Shown: positions 25,890 to 34,975, counted from the first letter of the stretch. The stretch is 64,000 nt of DNA from an uncultured Chloroflexales bacterium (GCA_937902315.1 CALGUG010000033.1:124001-188000); one strand, 5' to 3'. Translations and numbers: made by a program. Notes: a model not told the origin generated them from the sequence alone.

Positions 25890-26948
25890 TTAGGCCAAGT
25901 CGGCGATCTCGCGGCCGTTGGGCAAAAGCACCGCCTTGGGGATGTCGAGCGTCTCCATAGCGTGGAAGCCTTGCTCCCACTCTTCGAGCGAGTAGAGATT
26001 GACCAGCGGGCTGACATCGAGGATGCCGCTGCCCATCAGGGTCAGCACGCGTTCCCAAGTGGTGTAGGTGTGGCTGAAGGAGCCTTGCAGGGTGGCAGCC
26101 TTCGAGATCAGGCGGTCGAGGCTGAAGCCGACCGGATGCGGCCCCCAGCCGATCTTGGTGATTTGGCCGTTGGGGCGCACCAGATCAAGGCTTTGGTTGA
26201 GGGTGGCCGAGACGCCGACCGCATCGATCACAAGATCGGCCCCGAAGCCATCGCCCTGCGAGAGCACGCGCTCAACGGCGTCCTCTTCGTCTGCGACAAT
26301 CACCTCATCGGCGCCCATCTGCTTGGCCAATTCGAGACGCTTACCATCTTGGCGCAAACCGATCACGGTTAGGCGCGAGGGACCAGCTAAGCGTGCGATG
26401 GCAGTACACATTAAACCGATCGGGCCAGGGCCGATCACCACGATATGGTCACCGGCGCGCGGGCGGCTCTTTTCCATAATGGCGTTGTAGGCCACGCAGG
26501 CTGGTTCGGTTAAGGAAGCGTGGGCCATGGGCACATTGGCGGGCACGCGGTGCAGAATAGCGGGGCGGCTAACCACATGGGTCGCCATTGCGCCATCGGC
26601 CAGAATACCGAAGCCACGGCGGTGGGGGCAGACGTTGTAGTTGCCGCTACGGCAGTAGACACACTGGCCACAGACCGAGAAGGGCGTTTCCGAAACGACA
26701 CGTTCGCCGATCTGCACGCCCTCGACGCCCGGACCGATGGCACGCACAATGCCGCCGAATTCGTGGCCTAACACAACCGGGCCTTTGAGATCGAAGCTGC
26801 CCTGCCAAATATGGACATCGGTGCCGCAGACACCGACTGCAGCGACTTCGAGCAGAACTTGGCCCGGCCCCGGCTCGGGACGGCGAATCTCTTGAAGATT
26901 GGTGCCTTCACGGGGGGCCGTGAAGACGAGTGCTGGCATTGTAGACAT
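25890..26948 (-). CDS. Zinc-dependent medium-chain alcohol/polyol dehydrogenase
   Basis: A 352-residue MDR enzyme. The catalytic zinc region is G-V-C-G-T-D-V-H then G-H-E; the structural zinc uses the four Cys of C-G-Q-C-V-Y-C and the later C-P. The cofactor fold includes G-P-G-P-I-G-L near residue 175. The family includes sorbitol, threonine and related dehydrogenases using NAD(P). Last gene of a leftward sugar operon, so a polyol or aldose oxidation step is likely. GAGAGG precedes the ATG. Confidence 0.85.
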   Translation of the reverse strand: MSTMPALVFTAPREGTNLQEIRRPEPGPGQVLLEVAAVGVCGTDVHIWQGSFDLKGPVVLGHEFGGIVRAIGPGVEGVQIGERVVSETPFSVCGQCVYCRSGNYNVCPHRRGFGILADGAMATHVVSRPAILHRVPANVPMAHASLTEPACVAYNAIMEKSRPRAGDHIVVIGPGPIGLMCTAIARLAGPSRLTVIGLRQDGKRLELAKQMGADEVIVADEEDAVERVLSQGDGFGADLVIDAVGVSATLNQSLDLVRPNGQITKIGWGPHPVGFSLDRLISKAATLQGSFSHTYTTWERVLTLMGSGILDVSPLVNLYSLEEWEQGFHAMETLDIPKAVLLPNGREIADLA

Positions 26949-26962
26949 AGCTGCGAACCTCT

Positions 26963-27652
26963 CTATGTTGCTGATCTGCCGCCGCTTTTCACCCGCGAGA
27001 CGAAGTCTTGGATGATGTTGAAGAGCTGCTCGTCGCTGGCTCCTGTGGTGAAGGAGTGGTCGGAGACGGCTAAGGGCGCGCCGATCACAACGATCGAAGC
27101 GCCTTTGGCGGGCAGCAGCGGCGCTTGTTCAAGGCTGATGCCGCCGACGGCTTGCAAGGGAAGATCGACGGCAGCGCGGACGGCATCGAGATCATCGAAG
27201 GGCGTTTTGCCAACTTCGGCGTGGCGTTCGTCGAAGCCGGTATGCACGATCACGATATCGACGCCCAAGTCTTGCATCTGGCGGGCGGCGGTGGGTTTGT
27301 CGCTGCAGAGCATAATGTCGGCCATAACCGATCTGTTGTAGGTTTTGGCGGCTCGCACCGCGCCTGCCACAGTTGAGGGGTGAGCGAGCGCCATCACAAC
27401 GACATGGCTGGCTCCAGCCCTAAACATCTGCTCGGCTTCCAGATACCCCGCGTCCATACACTTGATGTCGGCCACGATCGGGTGATTGGGGTAGCGTTTA
27501 TGCAGGGCATCGACCGCCACAGCGCCAGCCCCAAGAATGAGCGGTGTGCCAACTTCGAGCCAATCGACACCAGCCTGCACCGCGATTTCGGCGGTGTGCA
27601 GGGCGTCGTCGAGCGACTGGAAGTCGAGCGAGATTTGAACGATCGGCTTCAT
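26963..27652 (-). CDS. OMP-decarboxylase-superfamily enzyme (HPS/KGPDC-like)
   Basis: A 229-residue (beta/alpha)8 protein with the superfamily's Mg-binding motif as A-D-I-K-C-M-D near residue 62-68 and the phosphate loop V-G-G-I then V-I-G-A-P-L at the end. Relatives are 3-hexulose-6-phosphate synthase (aldol reaction) and 3-keto-L-gulonate-6-phosphate decarboxylase. Linked epimerase and dehydrogenase genes favour a role in sugar-acid or pentulose metabolism; which reaction is not clear. It starts 3 bases after the SDR gene stops. Confidence 0.75.
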   Translation of the reverse strand: MKPIVQISLDFQSLDDALHTAEIAVQAGVDWLEVGTPLILGAGAVAVDALHKRYPNHPIVADIKCMDAGYLEAEQMFRAGASHVVVMALAHPSTVAGAVRAAKTYNRSVMADIMLCSDKPTAARQMQDLGVDIVIVHTGFDERHAEVGKTPFDDLDAVRAAVDLPLQAVGGISLEQAPLLPAKGASIVVIGAPLAVSDHSFTTGASDEQLFNIIQDFVSRVKSGGRSAT

Positions 27653-27655
27653 TGC

Positions 27656-28459
27656 TTAGCCCTCTCGTGCTGGGCCAGGGCTCCACATCGGGAACTGTTC
27701 GAGGTCGATCACTTCGCCCGAGAAGACGCGCGCCTCGTCGGAGGCCACAAAACAGGCTACGGCGGCGATATCTTCTGGCAGCAAGAGACGACCCCACGGG
27801 CGGGTGGCGCCGATGCGCTCGGCCCAATCTTCGGGGGCGTTCTCTTCCTCGCGCTGCACGACGCGCTCGCCATCGGTTAGGGTCCAGCCTACGTTGAGGG
27901 CGTGCACGCGGATGCGGTATTGCGCCAGCGAGTTGCCCAAGTTGCGCGAGAGCGTTACCAAGGCGCCTTTGCTGGCCGAATAGGCTGCCAAGTTGGGCGC
28001 GCCCACATAGGAGTTGACCGAGGTGATATTGATGATCACGCCGCCGTTCTGCTCTTCTTTAAATTGCTTTTTGAAGGTTGGCATGGCGCGCTGAATGGTT
28101 AGGAAAGGGGCGCGCACATTGATCGCCATCATAGCGTCGAACTTTTCGGGAGTGGTGTTTTCGACCGTGCCGCGCGAGACCGATGCGGCGTTGTTGACTA
28201 GCACGTCGAGCCGCCCGAAGGTGGCGACGGTCTCGTCGACAACTTTGAAACAGTCGTCGACTTGGCTCAGATCGGCGCGGATGAAGATGGCTTTCTCTGG
28301 GCCGCCTAGCTCTTTGGCGAGGGCTTGGCCTTCTTTCTCTGAGCGCCCACAGATCGCGACTTTTCCGCCCTCGTTCGCCATGCGTCGGGCGATATATTCA
28401 CCAATGCCACGGGTCGCGCCCGTGACTAGAATAACTTTGCCTGTATAACGGTCGTTCAT
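27656..28459 (-). CDS. Short-chain dehydrogenase/reductase
   Basis: A 267-residue classical SDR: T-G-A-T-R-G-I-G cofactor loop, N-N-A-A near residue 87, a catalytic Ser in I-T-S-V-N, and Y-S-A-S-K near 161. Start ATG 28459 has AAGGAG nine bases upstream and overlaps the preceding stop as ATGA, which supports it over the frame from 28486. It presumably oxidises or reduces a sugar intermediate in the same operon. Confidence 0.85.
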   Translation of the reverse strand: MNDRYTGKVILVTGATRGIGEYIARRMANEGGKVAICGRSEKEGQALAKELGGPEKAIFIRADLSQVDDCFKVVDETVATFGRLDVLVNNAASVSRGTVENTTPEKFDAMMAINVRAPFLTIQRAMPTFKKQFKEEQNGGVIINITSVNSYVGAPNLAAYSASKGALVTLSRNLGNSLAQYRIRVHALNVGWTLTDGERVVQREEENAPEDWAERIGATRPWGRLLLPEDIAAVACFVASDEARVFSGEVIDLEQFPMWSPGPAREG

Positions 28460-29355
28460 CTTTTCTGTCTCCTTATTGGGGGCCAATATTGGGCGAATTT
28501 CGCTCTTAAGAAGGCTACACTCTCGCGCAGCGGCTCCATACCCGCCTCACCATCTTCAATGCTGATCCAGCCGTTGAAGCCAGCCTTTGAAAGCGCTGTA
28601 AAGAGTCGATCGTAGTCGATCATACCTTTGCCGATCACGCCGTGGCGCAGGTTGGGGCTGTAGCCAAGTGTGCCATCGGCTTGGCGCAGATCATCGAGCG
28701 TGCCCGCGACCAAGAAGCGGTCTGAGGCGTGCATCGTGACAACACGCGGCAGCACGATATCGAGCAGTTCGTAGGGATCGTCTCCGGCCAAAATCGCGTT
28801 CGATGGATCGTAGTTGACAGCTAGTGTGGGCGAATCGATCGCTGCAAGAATGGCGAGGAAGCGTTCGCGGCGCTGGGCCCACTCGGGGTAGAGCCAGCGG
28901 CCATCTTTGTAGTGGTTCTCGAGTACGAGCGTGATCTGGCGTTCTTGAGCGTAGGGTAAAAGTGCCTTGATATTTTCGATTACCCAGCCGAGGGCCTGTT
29001 CGGGGTCGAGGCCCGGACGAGCTTGGCCCGAGAGCACGCGACAGGTGCTGCCGCCGAAACGCGCCACCAGATCGATTATTCGGCGCGAGCGTTCTAGCTC
29101 GGCGGCGCGCGCCTCCGCTTCGGGCTGGGTGAAATCGGGCGAATAACAGAACATGGGCATGCTCAAGTTGTGGCGCTGCATGGCCGCTGCAACTTGGTCG
29201 AGGTAGTCATCTTCAAACGAGGCGAAAAAGTCTGGGTAGAGTTCGAGGCCGTCGACATCGAGGGTGGCAGCCAGATCGATCCATTCGAACAGCGACATAC
29301 GCTGGGCTACCAGATCGTCGAAATAGCCTTTGGGAAAGACTGCGAGTTTAGGCAT
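28456..29355 (-). CDS. Sugar phosphate isomerase/epimerase (TIM barrel)
   Basis: A 299-residue protein of the xylose-isomerase-like superfamily. Metal-binding landmarks are visible: L-E-N-H-Y-K near 154, a Y-D-P-S near 190, H-A-S-D near 217, and W-I-S-I-E-D-G-E near 272. It likely epimerises a ketose or ketose phosphate. Translation is coupled to the SDR downstream (4-base overlap) and to the MOSC gene upstream (3-base gap). Confidence 0.82.
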   Translation of the reverse strand: MPKLAVFPKGYFDDLVAQRMSLFEWIDLAATLDVDGLELYPDFFASFEDDYLDQVAAAMQRHNLSMPMFCYSPDFTQPEAEARAAELERSRRIIDLVARFGGSTCRVLSGQARPGLDPEQALGWVIENIKALLPYAQERQITLVLENHYKDGRWLYPEWAQRRERFLAILAAIDSPTLAVNYDPSNAILAGDDPYELLDIVLPRVVTMHASDRFLVAGTLDDLRQADGTLGYSPNLRHGVIGKGMIDYDRLFTALSKAGFNGWISIEDGEAGMEPLRESVAFLRAKFAQYWPPIRRQKR

Positions 29356-29358
29356 TGC

Positions 29359-30036
29359 TTAGGACTCCGCCATTTTCTTGAAATCCGCCTTCCAGTCGTG
29401 GGCCAGCGGTGCGAGCTGAGACAATTCAAACGCGGTCTGTTTATCTTCTGGTTCGTAGCGTTTACGCTGCACAAACGTCAGCGTCGCCTCGGGGTGTGGG
29501 CGCTCAAGCAGCTCAAACGCGTCACCTACCTGCACGACCCCTGGCTCGAGCACGCGGGTCAGAAAGCCCGGCTTGCCTGTTTGCATAATCAGCTTGACGA
29601 ACTTCGGCTCGTTCATTTTGCGGGCTTGCTTGAAGCAGGGAGTGCGAGGTTGAGTGATCTGGAGAATCGCTGTTCCACAGCGAATAATATCGCCTACACA
29701 GGCTGTTTCTTCCAAAATGCCTTCGATGGTGAGGTTTTCGCCAAAGAAACCGATCGGGATATCGCGTCGGAAGTAGCTGCGCCAGAAATCGTAGTGGGCC
29801 AAGGGATGGCAACAGATCGCACGGTCGAGGTCGCGCACGGCGCCGGTGTTTTCATCGCCTAACAGACCCTCTTTTGTGATTTGAACTGGCTGATCGGTTG
29901 GCTGTTTATAGATAGCCGTTGTCCACGGTTTGCCTTCAAAGTTATGCTCTTCGAGCTTGCCGATTTGGACGGTGCGGACGAACCAAGCGTTCTGGCGGAC
30001 AAGGTGGCTGCTGCCGTTTGATGATGGTGTTGTCAC
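29359..30036 (-). CDS. MOSC-domain protein (YiiM-like)
   Basis: A 225-residue protein with a GTG start behind GGGAG. The MOSC core includes G-L-L-G-D, the F-F-G-E-N-L-T strand and the conserved Cys in P-R-T-P-C-F-K. MOSC proteins bind molybdenum cofactor via this Cys and often reduce N-hydroxylated compounds or traffic sulfur. Its presence at the head of a sugar-enzyme run is odd; no molybdoenzyme is adjacent. Confidence 0.82.
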   Translation of the reverse strand: MTTPSSNGSSHLVRQNAWFVRTVQIGKLEEHNFEGKPWTTAIYKQPTDQPVQITKEGLLGDENTGAVRDLDRAICCHPLAHYDFWRSYFRRDIPIGFFGENLTIEGILEETACVGDIIRCGTAILQITQPRTPCFKQARKMNEPKFVKLIMQTGKPGFLTRVLEPGVVQVGDAFELLERPHPEATLTFVQRKRYEPEDKQTAFELSQLAPLAHDWKADFKKMAES

Positions 30037-30140
30037 TCGAAACTCCCTAATGTAACGAACATTGTCGTAGCGCGCTGTCCCAATCTGGCAAACAGAGATG
30101 ATGTAAAGATTGCTTCGCGTTCTGTGCTGAACGCGCTCGA

Positions 30141-31037
30141 TTAGGTCGTGACTTGATTTTTGCGAAAACGTTGACGATATTCGGTTGGGCTACAGGCTCG
30201 ATAGCGGCGAAAGACGCGGTAAAAGAAGCGCAGATCGCTGTAGCCGAGCCGCTTGGCTAGCTCGCTCACGGGCGCGTCGCTCTCTAAAAGGTCGGCGCTG
30301 ACGCGGTTGATGCGGTATTCGTGCAGATAAGAGATCAAGCTGCGGCGGGTGTGTTGCTTGAAGAGATGCGCCAAACGGCTTGCGCTCATGGCGGTGTGTT
30401 GGGCCACATCGGCTAGCGACACCGATTCGGTATGGTGCGTTTCGATATAGCGCATAGCCGCTTCGACGACGGCGTGGCGACGGGAGAACTCGCTATTGAT
30501 GCCGCTCTTTTGCAACTGCTTCTCGTAGGCGCGGCTGATCAAAATCAAAAGGTTGCAGAAGGTATTTTTTAAGATGAGTTCGTAGCCCGGCAGTCGCTCG
30601 TCCTGTTCGTTCTGCATTTCGTTGAGCAACTGTTCGATACGATAGGCTAAGACGCCTTGAACATTGAGGCGGTGGGCGAAGCGGCTTTCGACCCGAAAGA
30701 GCGGCTCAAGATAGAGCAAGCCCGTTAATCCGATTTGGGCGCTGCTGTTAAGTAGCGAGTCGTCGAGGATTTCGGGCTGGAAGAGCACATTGATGATATT
30801 GAGCTGCTGGCCTTCGATGGGGTAGTAGGCGTGAGGCTCGTTGGGACTGATCACGTAGATATCGCCAGCATGGATCGGGTAGGAGGCTGTGCCGATCGCG
30901 TGCATACCCGAGCCGCTGATGACATACACCAGCTCAAAGAAGTCGTGATAGTGGCTCGCGACCATTCCGTGGCGCGCTGGGGCTACAAACAACGGGAATG
31001 TGTCGCGAAAGTAGTTTGCGCTTATGAGATGTTGCAT
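30141..31037 (-). CDS. AraC-family regulator with N-terminal cupin sensor
   Basis: A 298-residue protein. The N-terminal ~90 residues are a cupin-like sugar sensor (H-Y-H-D-F-F-E-L, H-A-G-D-I-Y, P-N-E-P-H-A). The C-terminal ~100 residues form two helix-turn-helices with S-R-L-A-H-L-F-K and L-G-Y-S-D-L-R-F-F-Y-R-V-F-R-R-Y, ending S-P-T-E-Y-R. RhaR and RhaS of enterobacteria share this architecture, so rhamnose control is plausible but unproven. GGAG precedes the ATG. Confidence 0.85.
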   Translation of the reverse strand: MQHLISANYFRDTFPLFVAPARHGMVASHYHDFFELVYVISGSGMHAIGTASYPIHAGDIYVISPNEPHAYYPIEGQQLNIINVLFQPEILDDSLLNSSAQIGLTGLLYLEPLFRVESRFAHRLNVQGVLAYRIEQLLNEMQNEQDERLPGYELILKNTFCNLLILISRAYEKQLQKSGINSEFSRRHAVVEAAMRYIETHHTESVSLADVAQHTAMSASRLAHLFKQHTRRSLISYLHEYRINRVSADLLESDAPVSELAKRLGYSDLRFFYRVFRRYRACSPTEYRQRFRKNQVTT

Positions 31038-31121
31038 CTGTTATGTCTCCATTGACATCTCAACGCAGCTCGTAGCGAGCAGTATGCACCTTTGCTGGAA
31101 GAAGTTGAGTGTGCCGCTATT

Positions 31122-31904
31122 TTACACGATATCGATTTCGATCTGGCTGTCGCGGAACTCTTTCACGGTTTGAGCGTCGACGCTCGAATCGGTGATAATG
31201 CGGTCGATCTCTTCGGGTAGCGCAAACGAATTGAGATAGGCCGTACCGAATTTTGTCGCATCGGCAACCCCGATCACGGTATCGGCGGCGCGCACCATGC
31301 GTTGTTTGAGCTGCGCTTCGTGAATGTCTGTTTCGGTGAGACCAGCCTGAGGCGTGATGCCGCGCGCGCCGAAGAAGGCGATATCGACATGCAGGCGCTG
31401 GATCAGGTCTTGTGACAGGCCTCCTACCAGCGAGCTAGAGTGGCGGCGCACCAGATCGCCCACGACGATCACGGTGATGTCGGCGCAACATGATAGCTCG
31501 AGCGCGGTATAGAGGCCATTGGTCACGACGGTGAGATCGCCGTGATCTTTGAGTAAGCGTGAGATCTGGAAGGCTGTAGTGCTTGCATCAAGAAAGATAT
31601 TTTGGTGAGGGCTGATGTAACGAAGAGCTGCTTGGGCGATCCGTCGTTTCGCTTCGAGATTCATCTGTTCACGAGCGGCAAAATACATCTCCAAACGGCC
31701 ACGTCCCGAGACAACAGCGGCACCGTGTACCCGTTTTAACAAGCCCTGTGATTCGAGCAGATCGAGATCTTTTCGCATCGTCACTTCCGATACGTTGAAG
31801 ATCTGGCTTAAATCGGCAACGGAGGTTCGATCGCGATCTCGCAAATAGGCTAAGATCTGTTCGCGTCGCTCATCGGGTGTAGCCCAACGAATAGACTCTA
31901 TCAT
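31122..31904 (-). CDS. DeoR/GlpR-family repressor, probable local sugar regulator
   Basis: A 260-residue protein. The N-terminal winged helix starts R-R-E-Q-I-L-A-Y-L and includes V-S-E-V-T-M-R-K-D-L-D-L-L-E. The C-terminal DeoR sensor has D-A-S-T-T-A and V-T-N-G-L. DeoR-type regulators of rhamnose genes are known in some bacteria. It is first on the leftward strand of the divergent promoter region, where three operator-like sites occur, so autoregulation and control of the importer operon are likely. Confidence 0.87.
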   Translation of the reverse strand: MIESIRWATPDERREQILAYLRDRDRTSVADLSQIFNVSEVTMRKDLDLLESQGLLKRVHGAAVVSGRGRLEMYFAAREQMNLEAKRRIAQAALRYISPHQNIFLDASTTAFQISRLLKDHGDLTVVTNGLYTALELSCCADITVIVVGDLVRRHSSSLVGGLSQDLIQRLHVDIAFFGARGITPQAGLTETDIHEAQLKQRMVRAADTVIGVADATKFGTAYLNSFALPEEIDRIITDSSVDAQTVKEFRDSQIEIDIV

Positions 31905-31930
31905 GATGCACTTCCTAGATCGACGAAATG

Positions 31931-31942
31931 TATTCGTAAATG
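31931..31942. promoter_or_regulatory. Operator-like site 1 in the divergent sugar promoter region
   Basis: TATTCGTAAATG followed by AAAC, between the deoR -10 and its start. It matches sites 2 and 3 in sequence. Confidence 0.5.
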
Positions 31943-31961
31943 AAACGATATGGATTGCTGT

Positions 31962-31989
31962 ATGGTACTCTATCTTGAAAGAATGTCAA
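31962..31989 (-). promoter_or_regulatory. Promoter of the leftward (deoR) arm
   Basis: On the minus strand: TTGACA, a 16-base spacer, TACCAT. It lies ~60 bases before the deoR start. Confidence 0.5.
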
Positions 31990-32020
31990 GAGCGCCAGAT
32001 AAGCCGAATTCCCACTGTTT

Positions 32021-32032
32021 TGTAAATGGTTC
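32021..32032. promoter_or_regulatory. Operator-like site 2
   Basis: TGTAAATGGTTC, upstream of the rightward promoter. It is the inverse of part of site 3, 80 bases away. Confidence 0.5.
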
Positions 32033-32071
32033 ATAGCGCGTATGCTAGCGGTATCTAGCTGTTGAGATTGC

Positions 32072-32099
32072 TTGACATCAAGCTAAAATCTGCTAAGAT
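32072..32099 (+). promoter_or_regulatory. Promoter of the rightward (importer-rhaMIB) arm
   Basis: A perfect TTGACA, a 16-base spacer ending in TGC, then TAAGAT. It is flanked by operator-like sites 2 and 3. The leader to the first gene is ~400 bases. Confidence 0.65.
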
Positions 32100-32112
32100 A
32101 ACCCTACACCAA

Positions 32113-32139
32113 GAACCATTTACGATTTACTTACGAATA
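32113..32139. promoter_or_regulatory. Operator-like site 3
   Basis: On the minus strand it combines TATTCGTAA with CGTAAATGGTTC, that is, both parts seen separately in sites 1 and 2. It lies just downstream of the -10 of the rightward promoter. Confidence 0.5.
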
Positions 32140-32298
32140 TACTTTCATTGCTCGGTTGTTGCGACAATATATTCCGCTCAACTCGGCAGGTAGATGCGTA
32201 TACAACGCAGTCTAGGCTTATTGTATCCATTCTCTGACCCTTTGCATAGGGCTGAAGGTACGTTTCGTAGTTGATGAATCTCTCGCGATAGCTTTCCA

Positions 32299-32340
32299 AG
32301 GCTTTCGACCTCTCAACGAGCGTGTTAGCTTCGAAAGCCT
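32299..32340 (+). promoter_or_regulatory. Hairpin in the long 5' leader of the importer operon
   Basis: AGGCTTTCGA pairs perfectly with TCGAAAGCCT around a 22-base loop, ~170 bases before the first start codon. No T-run. It could stabilise the leader or act in regulation. Confidence 0.4.
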
Positions 32341-32507
32341 GTGATATTCATACGAAACCCTCCGCATTATGCAGCTTGATCGTTTGCAGTTTTACAACCA
32401 AGAAAGGAGAAAGCTGATCCGCTAGGCCCAAGTTCTGTTCATCATCCTTCCCCTGCATCAGTGTCGGTCGGTTGATTGAGTTCATTGCCAATGGAGGTAA
32501 TCTTGCT

Positions 32508-33962
32508 ATGCAAGAGCAAAGCCGCAAACCATTGAGCCGACGAACATTCCTCAAGACACTCTCGACCGCGATCGGTGGTACAGCCTTCCTGCCCCTTCTC
32601 GCCGCTTGTCAAGGAACTCCACCTCCAGGTGGAGGTGCACAGGCTCCTTCTGGCGGACCAACTGCTACGGTATTACGTGCTGAAGCCGGTGCGGTTGAAC
32701 CTACGCCCGCTCCACGTCAAGCTGCAGCTGGTCGTTCAACGGTGATCGAGGTTTGGTATCCCTATGGTGGTGCAGATGCTCCGTTGTATGAAGAGTATTG
32801 GAAAGCCTTCGAGGATGAAAACCCAGATATAGGTGTGAATGCGGTCTATGCAGCCAACGACCTTTCAACCAACGCAAAACTGTTTACAGCTATCGCGGGT
32901 GGCAAGCCGCCAGATGTAACCTGGGTCGATGGCCCGCAGGTAGCCGAATGGGCGGCCCGTGGCGCGCTCGAAGCGCTTGACGATCGGATCGCCGCCGCTG
33001 GTATCAAGCCGGAAAATTACTGGTCGCCTTCATGGAATCAAACCGTCTATGAAGGCAAGGTTTGGTCGCTGACCTATGGCTCCGACCCGAACTTTGGTTT
33101 CTTCTGGAACAAAGATGTGTTTGTTGATGCAGGGCTCGACCCGGAGAAGCCGCCTAAAACCGTCGAAGAGATGGATGAGTACGATACGATCATCGCCAAA
33201 GTCGATGGCAACCGTATCGAGCGTTTAGGCTTCATTCCGTGGACGGTCTACGGAGCAGCGAACTCGCTCTTTACGTGGGGATGGTGTTTCGGCGGCGAAT
33301 TTTACGAACCTGATAGCCGTAAGATCACAGCCAACCACCCCAACGTTGTCAAAGCCTTGGAATGGATGACCGCTTACGCTAAAAAGCACGATCCGACCAA
33401 GATCTCAGGTTTCCAAGCTGGTTTCGGAAGCGGTACGCAACACCCCTTCTTCCAAGGTAAAACGGCGATGGCACCTTTTGGCCCTTGGGAACTTTCGGCT
33501 TTGAAGCGTTATGCGCCTAATCTCCAGTATGGCATCGACTTCTTGCCGACCGGGCCCGATGGCGCGCCGCCTAAGTCATCGTGGGTCGGCGGTTGGACGG
33601 TTGGTATTCCCAAGGGCTCGCGCAATCTCGATGCAGCCTTTGAATTTGTGCGCTGGATCTCGACCAGCGATACAGCGACCATGATCGCTGGTAAAACCTT
33701 TAACCAATTCCCAGGCTATCGTAACTCGCCCTACTACAACGAGGTGCAGAATAATCCGCAACTCAAGGCCTTCTACGATATCTTGGTTGAAACCAAGCAC
33801 CAGCGTCCGGTTATGCCAGCCCAGGCATTCTACACAGGCGAGCTGGCTCGCGCCGTAGATGCAGCCATTTTTGGACAAAAGACGCCCAAAGAAGCACTCG
33901 ACGAAGCGACCGTCAATACTCAAAAGGAACTCGATCGCATCTTGCGTGAAGGCATCAGTTAG
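32508..33962 (+). CDS. ABC sugar importer, substrate-binding lipoprotein (CUT1)
   Basis: A 484-residue exported protein. The N-terminus has a twin-arginine-like S-R-R-T-F-L-K, a hydrophobic stretch and a lipobox L-A-A-C with lipid-carrying Cys 34, then a low-complexity Gly/Pro linker. The mature part is a type 1 (MalE/UgpB-like) binding protein with V-W-Y-P-Y-G-G, W-V-D-G-P and W-E-L-S-A-L. Start ATG 32508 follows GGAGG at 10 bases, so the longer frame from 32472 is rejected. It feeds the two permeases downstream; rhamnose or a rhamnoside is the expected cargo from the linked rha genes. Confidence 0.88.
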   Translation: MQEQSRKPLSRRTFLKTLSTAIGGTAFLPLLAACQGTPPPGGGAQAPSGGPTATVLRAEAGAVEPTPAPRQAAAGRSTVIEVWYPYGGADAPLYEEYWKAFEDENPDIGVNAVYAANDLSTNAKLFTAIAGGKPPDVTWVDGPQVAEWAARGALEALDDRIAAAGIKPENYWSPSWNQTVYEGKVWSLTYGSDPNFGFFWNKDVFVDAGLDPEKPPKTVEEMDEYDTIIAKVDGNRIERLGFIPWTVYGAANSLFTWGWCFGGEFYEPDSRKITANHPNVVKALEWMTAYAKKHDPTKISGFQAGFGSGTQHPFFQGKTAMAPFGPWELSALKRYAPNLQYGIDFLPTGPDGAPPKSSWVGGWTVGIPKGSRNLDAAFEFVRWISTSDTATMIAGKTFNQFPGYRNSPYYNEVQNNPQLKAFYDILVETKHQRPVMPAQAFYTGELARAVDAAIFGQKTPKEALDEATVNTQKELDRILREGIS

Positions 33963-33977
33963 TGATGTTTGGAGGCG

Positions 33978-34010
33978 GAGTGAAGAGCCACAACAGTTGG
34001 CTCTTCACTC
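33978..34010 (+). promoter_or_regulatory. Intercistronic hairpin after the binding-protein gene
   Basis: A perfect 13-bp stem (GAGTGAAGAGCCA with TGGCTCTTCACTC) and 7-base loop without a T-run. Similar hairpins after binding-protein genes stabilise the upstream mRNA and raise binding protein over permease. Confidence 0.55.
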
Positions 34011-34045
34011 TAGCGATCTAAGCGCTCAACGATGAGGAGCAAAGC

Positions 34046-34966
34046 ATGGCGACACCTGCACTGCGCTTCAAACGACGTGGCCTTTCACCCCAACAGCGAC
34101 GGGATCTCCGTTCAGGTTTGCTGTTTGCGGCGCCTGCCATTCTCGGTCTGCTGATCTTCGTAGCCTATCCTGTGCTTGCGTCGATCTACTTTAGTTTTAC
34201 ATCGTACAGCATTCTGCAGCCGCCCTTTTGGACTGGCTGGGAAAATTATCAAACCTTGCTGTTTGATGATCCGCTGTTTTATACAACGCTCTACAATACC
34301 TTCTACATCGCTATCTTTACCATTCCGCTTAGCGTGATAGTGGCGATGGGTTTGGCGATGTTGCTAAACGTGAAGGTGCGCGGTCAGTCGATCTATCGCA
34401 CGATCTTTTATTTGCCGACGATTGTGCCCTTTGTGGCTTCGAGCGTGCTCTGGCTCTGGATCTTTAACCCGCAGTACGGCATTCTCAATACACTACTGTG
34501 GTACATAGGCATTCAGGGGCCGGGCTGGATCAGCGACCCGAGCTGGGCTAAACCTTCGCTGATCATTATGAACCTGTGGGGCGTAGGCAGTTGGATGGTG
34601 ATCTATCTGGCCGGTCTGCAAGATACGCCGCAAGAGCTGTATGAAGCGGCCGAGCTCGACGGCGCGACGGCTTGGCAGAAGACGATCTATCTGACACTGC
34701 CCTTTATGAGTCCGTACATTCTCTTTAGCGTCATCTTGATGCTGATCGGCATATTCCAGTACTTTACACAAGTTTTTGTGATGACCAACGGCGGTCCGGC
34801 AGATGCGACGCGTGTCTATGCCATGTACCTCTATCAAAACGCCTTCACGTACTTCAAGATGGGTTACGCTAGTGCGATGGCCTGGTTGATGTTTGTGATG
34901 GTAGTGCTGCTGACCTTTGTGATCTTCCGAACATCGGCGCGGCGAGTCTATTACGGTGGACAATAG
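34046..34966 (+). CDS. ABC sugar importer permease 1 (UgpA/MalF-like)
   Basis: A 306-residue protein with six predicted membrane helices. The cytoplasmic EAA loop, which docks the ATPase, reads E-L-Y-E-A-A-E-L-D-G-A-T-A-W-Q near residue 198. It belongs to the CUT1 branch of carbohydrate importers. GGAG lies before the ATG; it is separated from the binding protein by the hairpin and from permease 2 by 9 bases. Confidence 0.9.
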   Translation: MATPALRFKRRGLSPQQRRDLRSGLLFAAPAILGLLIFVAYPVLASIYFSFTSYSILQPPFWTGWENYQTLLFDDPLFYTTLYNTFYIAIFTIPLSVIVAMGLAMLLNVKVRGQSIYRTIFYLPTIVPFVASSVLWLWIFNPQYGILNTLLWYIGIQGPGWISDPSWAKPSLIIMNLWGVGSWMVIYLAGLQDTPQELYEAAELDGATAWQKTIYLTLPFMSPYILFSVILMLIGIFQYFTQVFVMTNGGPADATRVYAMYLYQNAFTYFKMGYASAMAWLMFVMVVLLTFVIFRTSARRVYYGGQ

Positions 34967-34975
34967 GAGGCAGAC

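Noticed and set aside
26963..27652. Calling the OMP-decarboxylase-like enzyme the missing rhamnulose-1-phosphate aldolase
   Set aside because: The fold can perform aldol chemistry (HPS), but known rhamnulose-1-phosphate aldolases are of a different family, so this would be guesswork.
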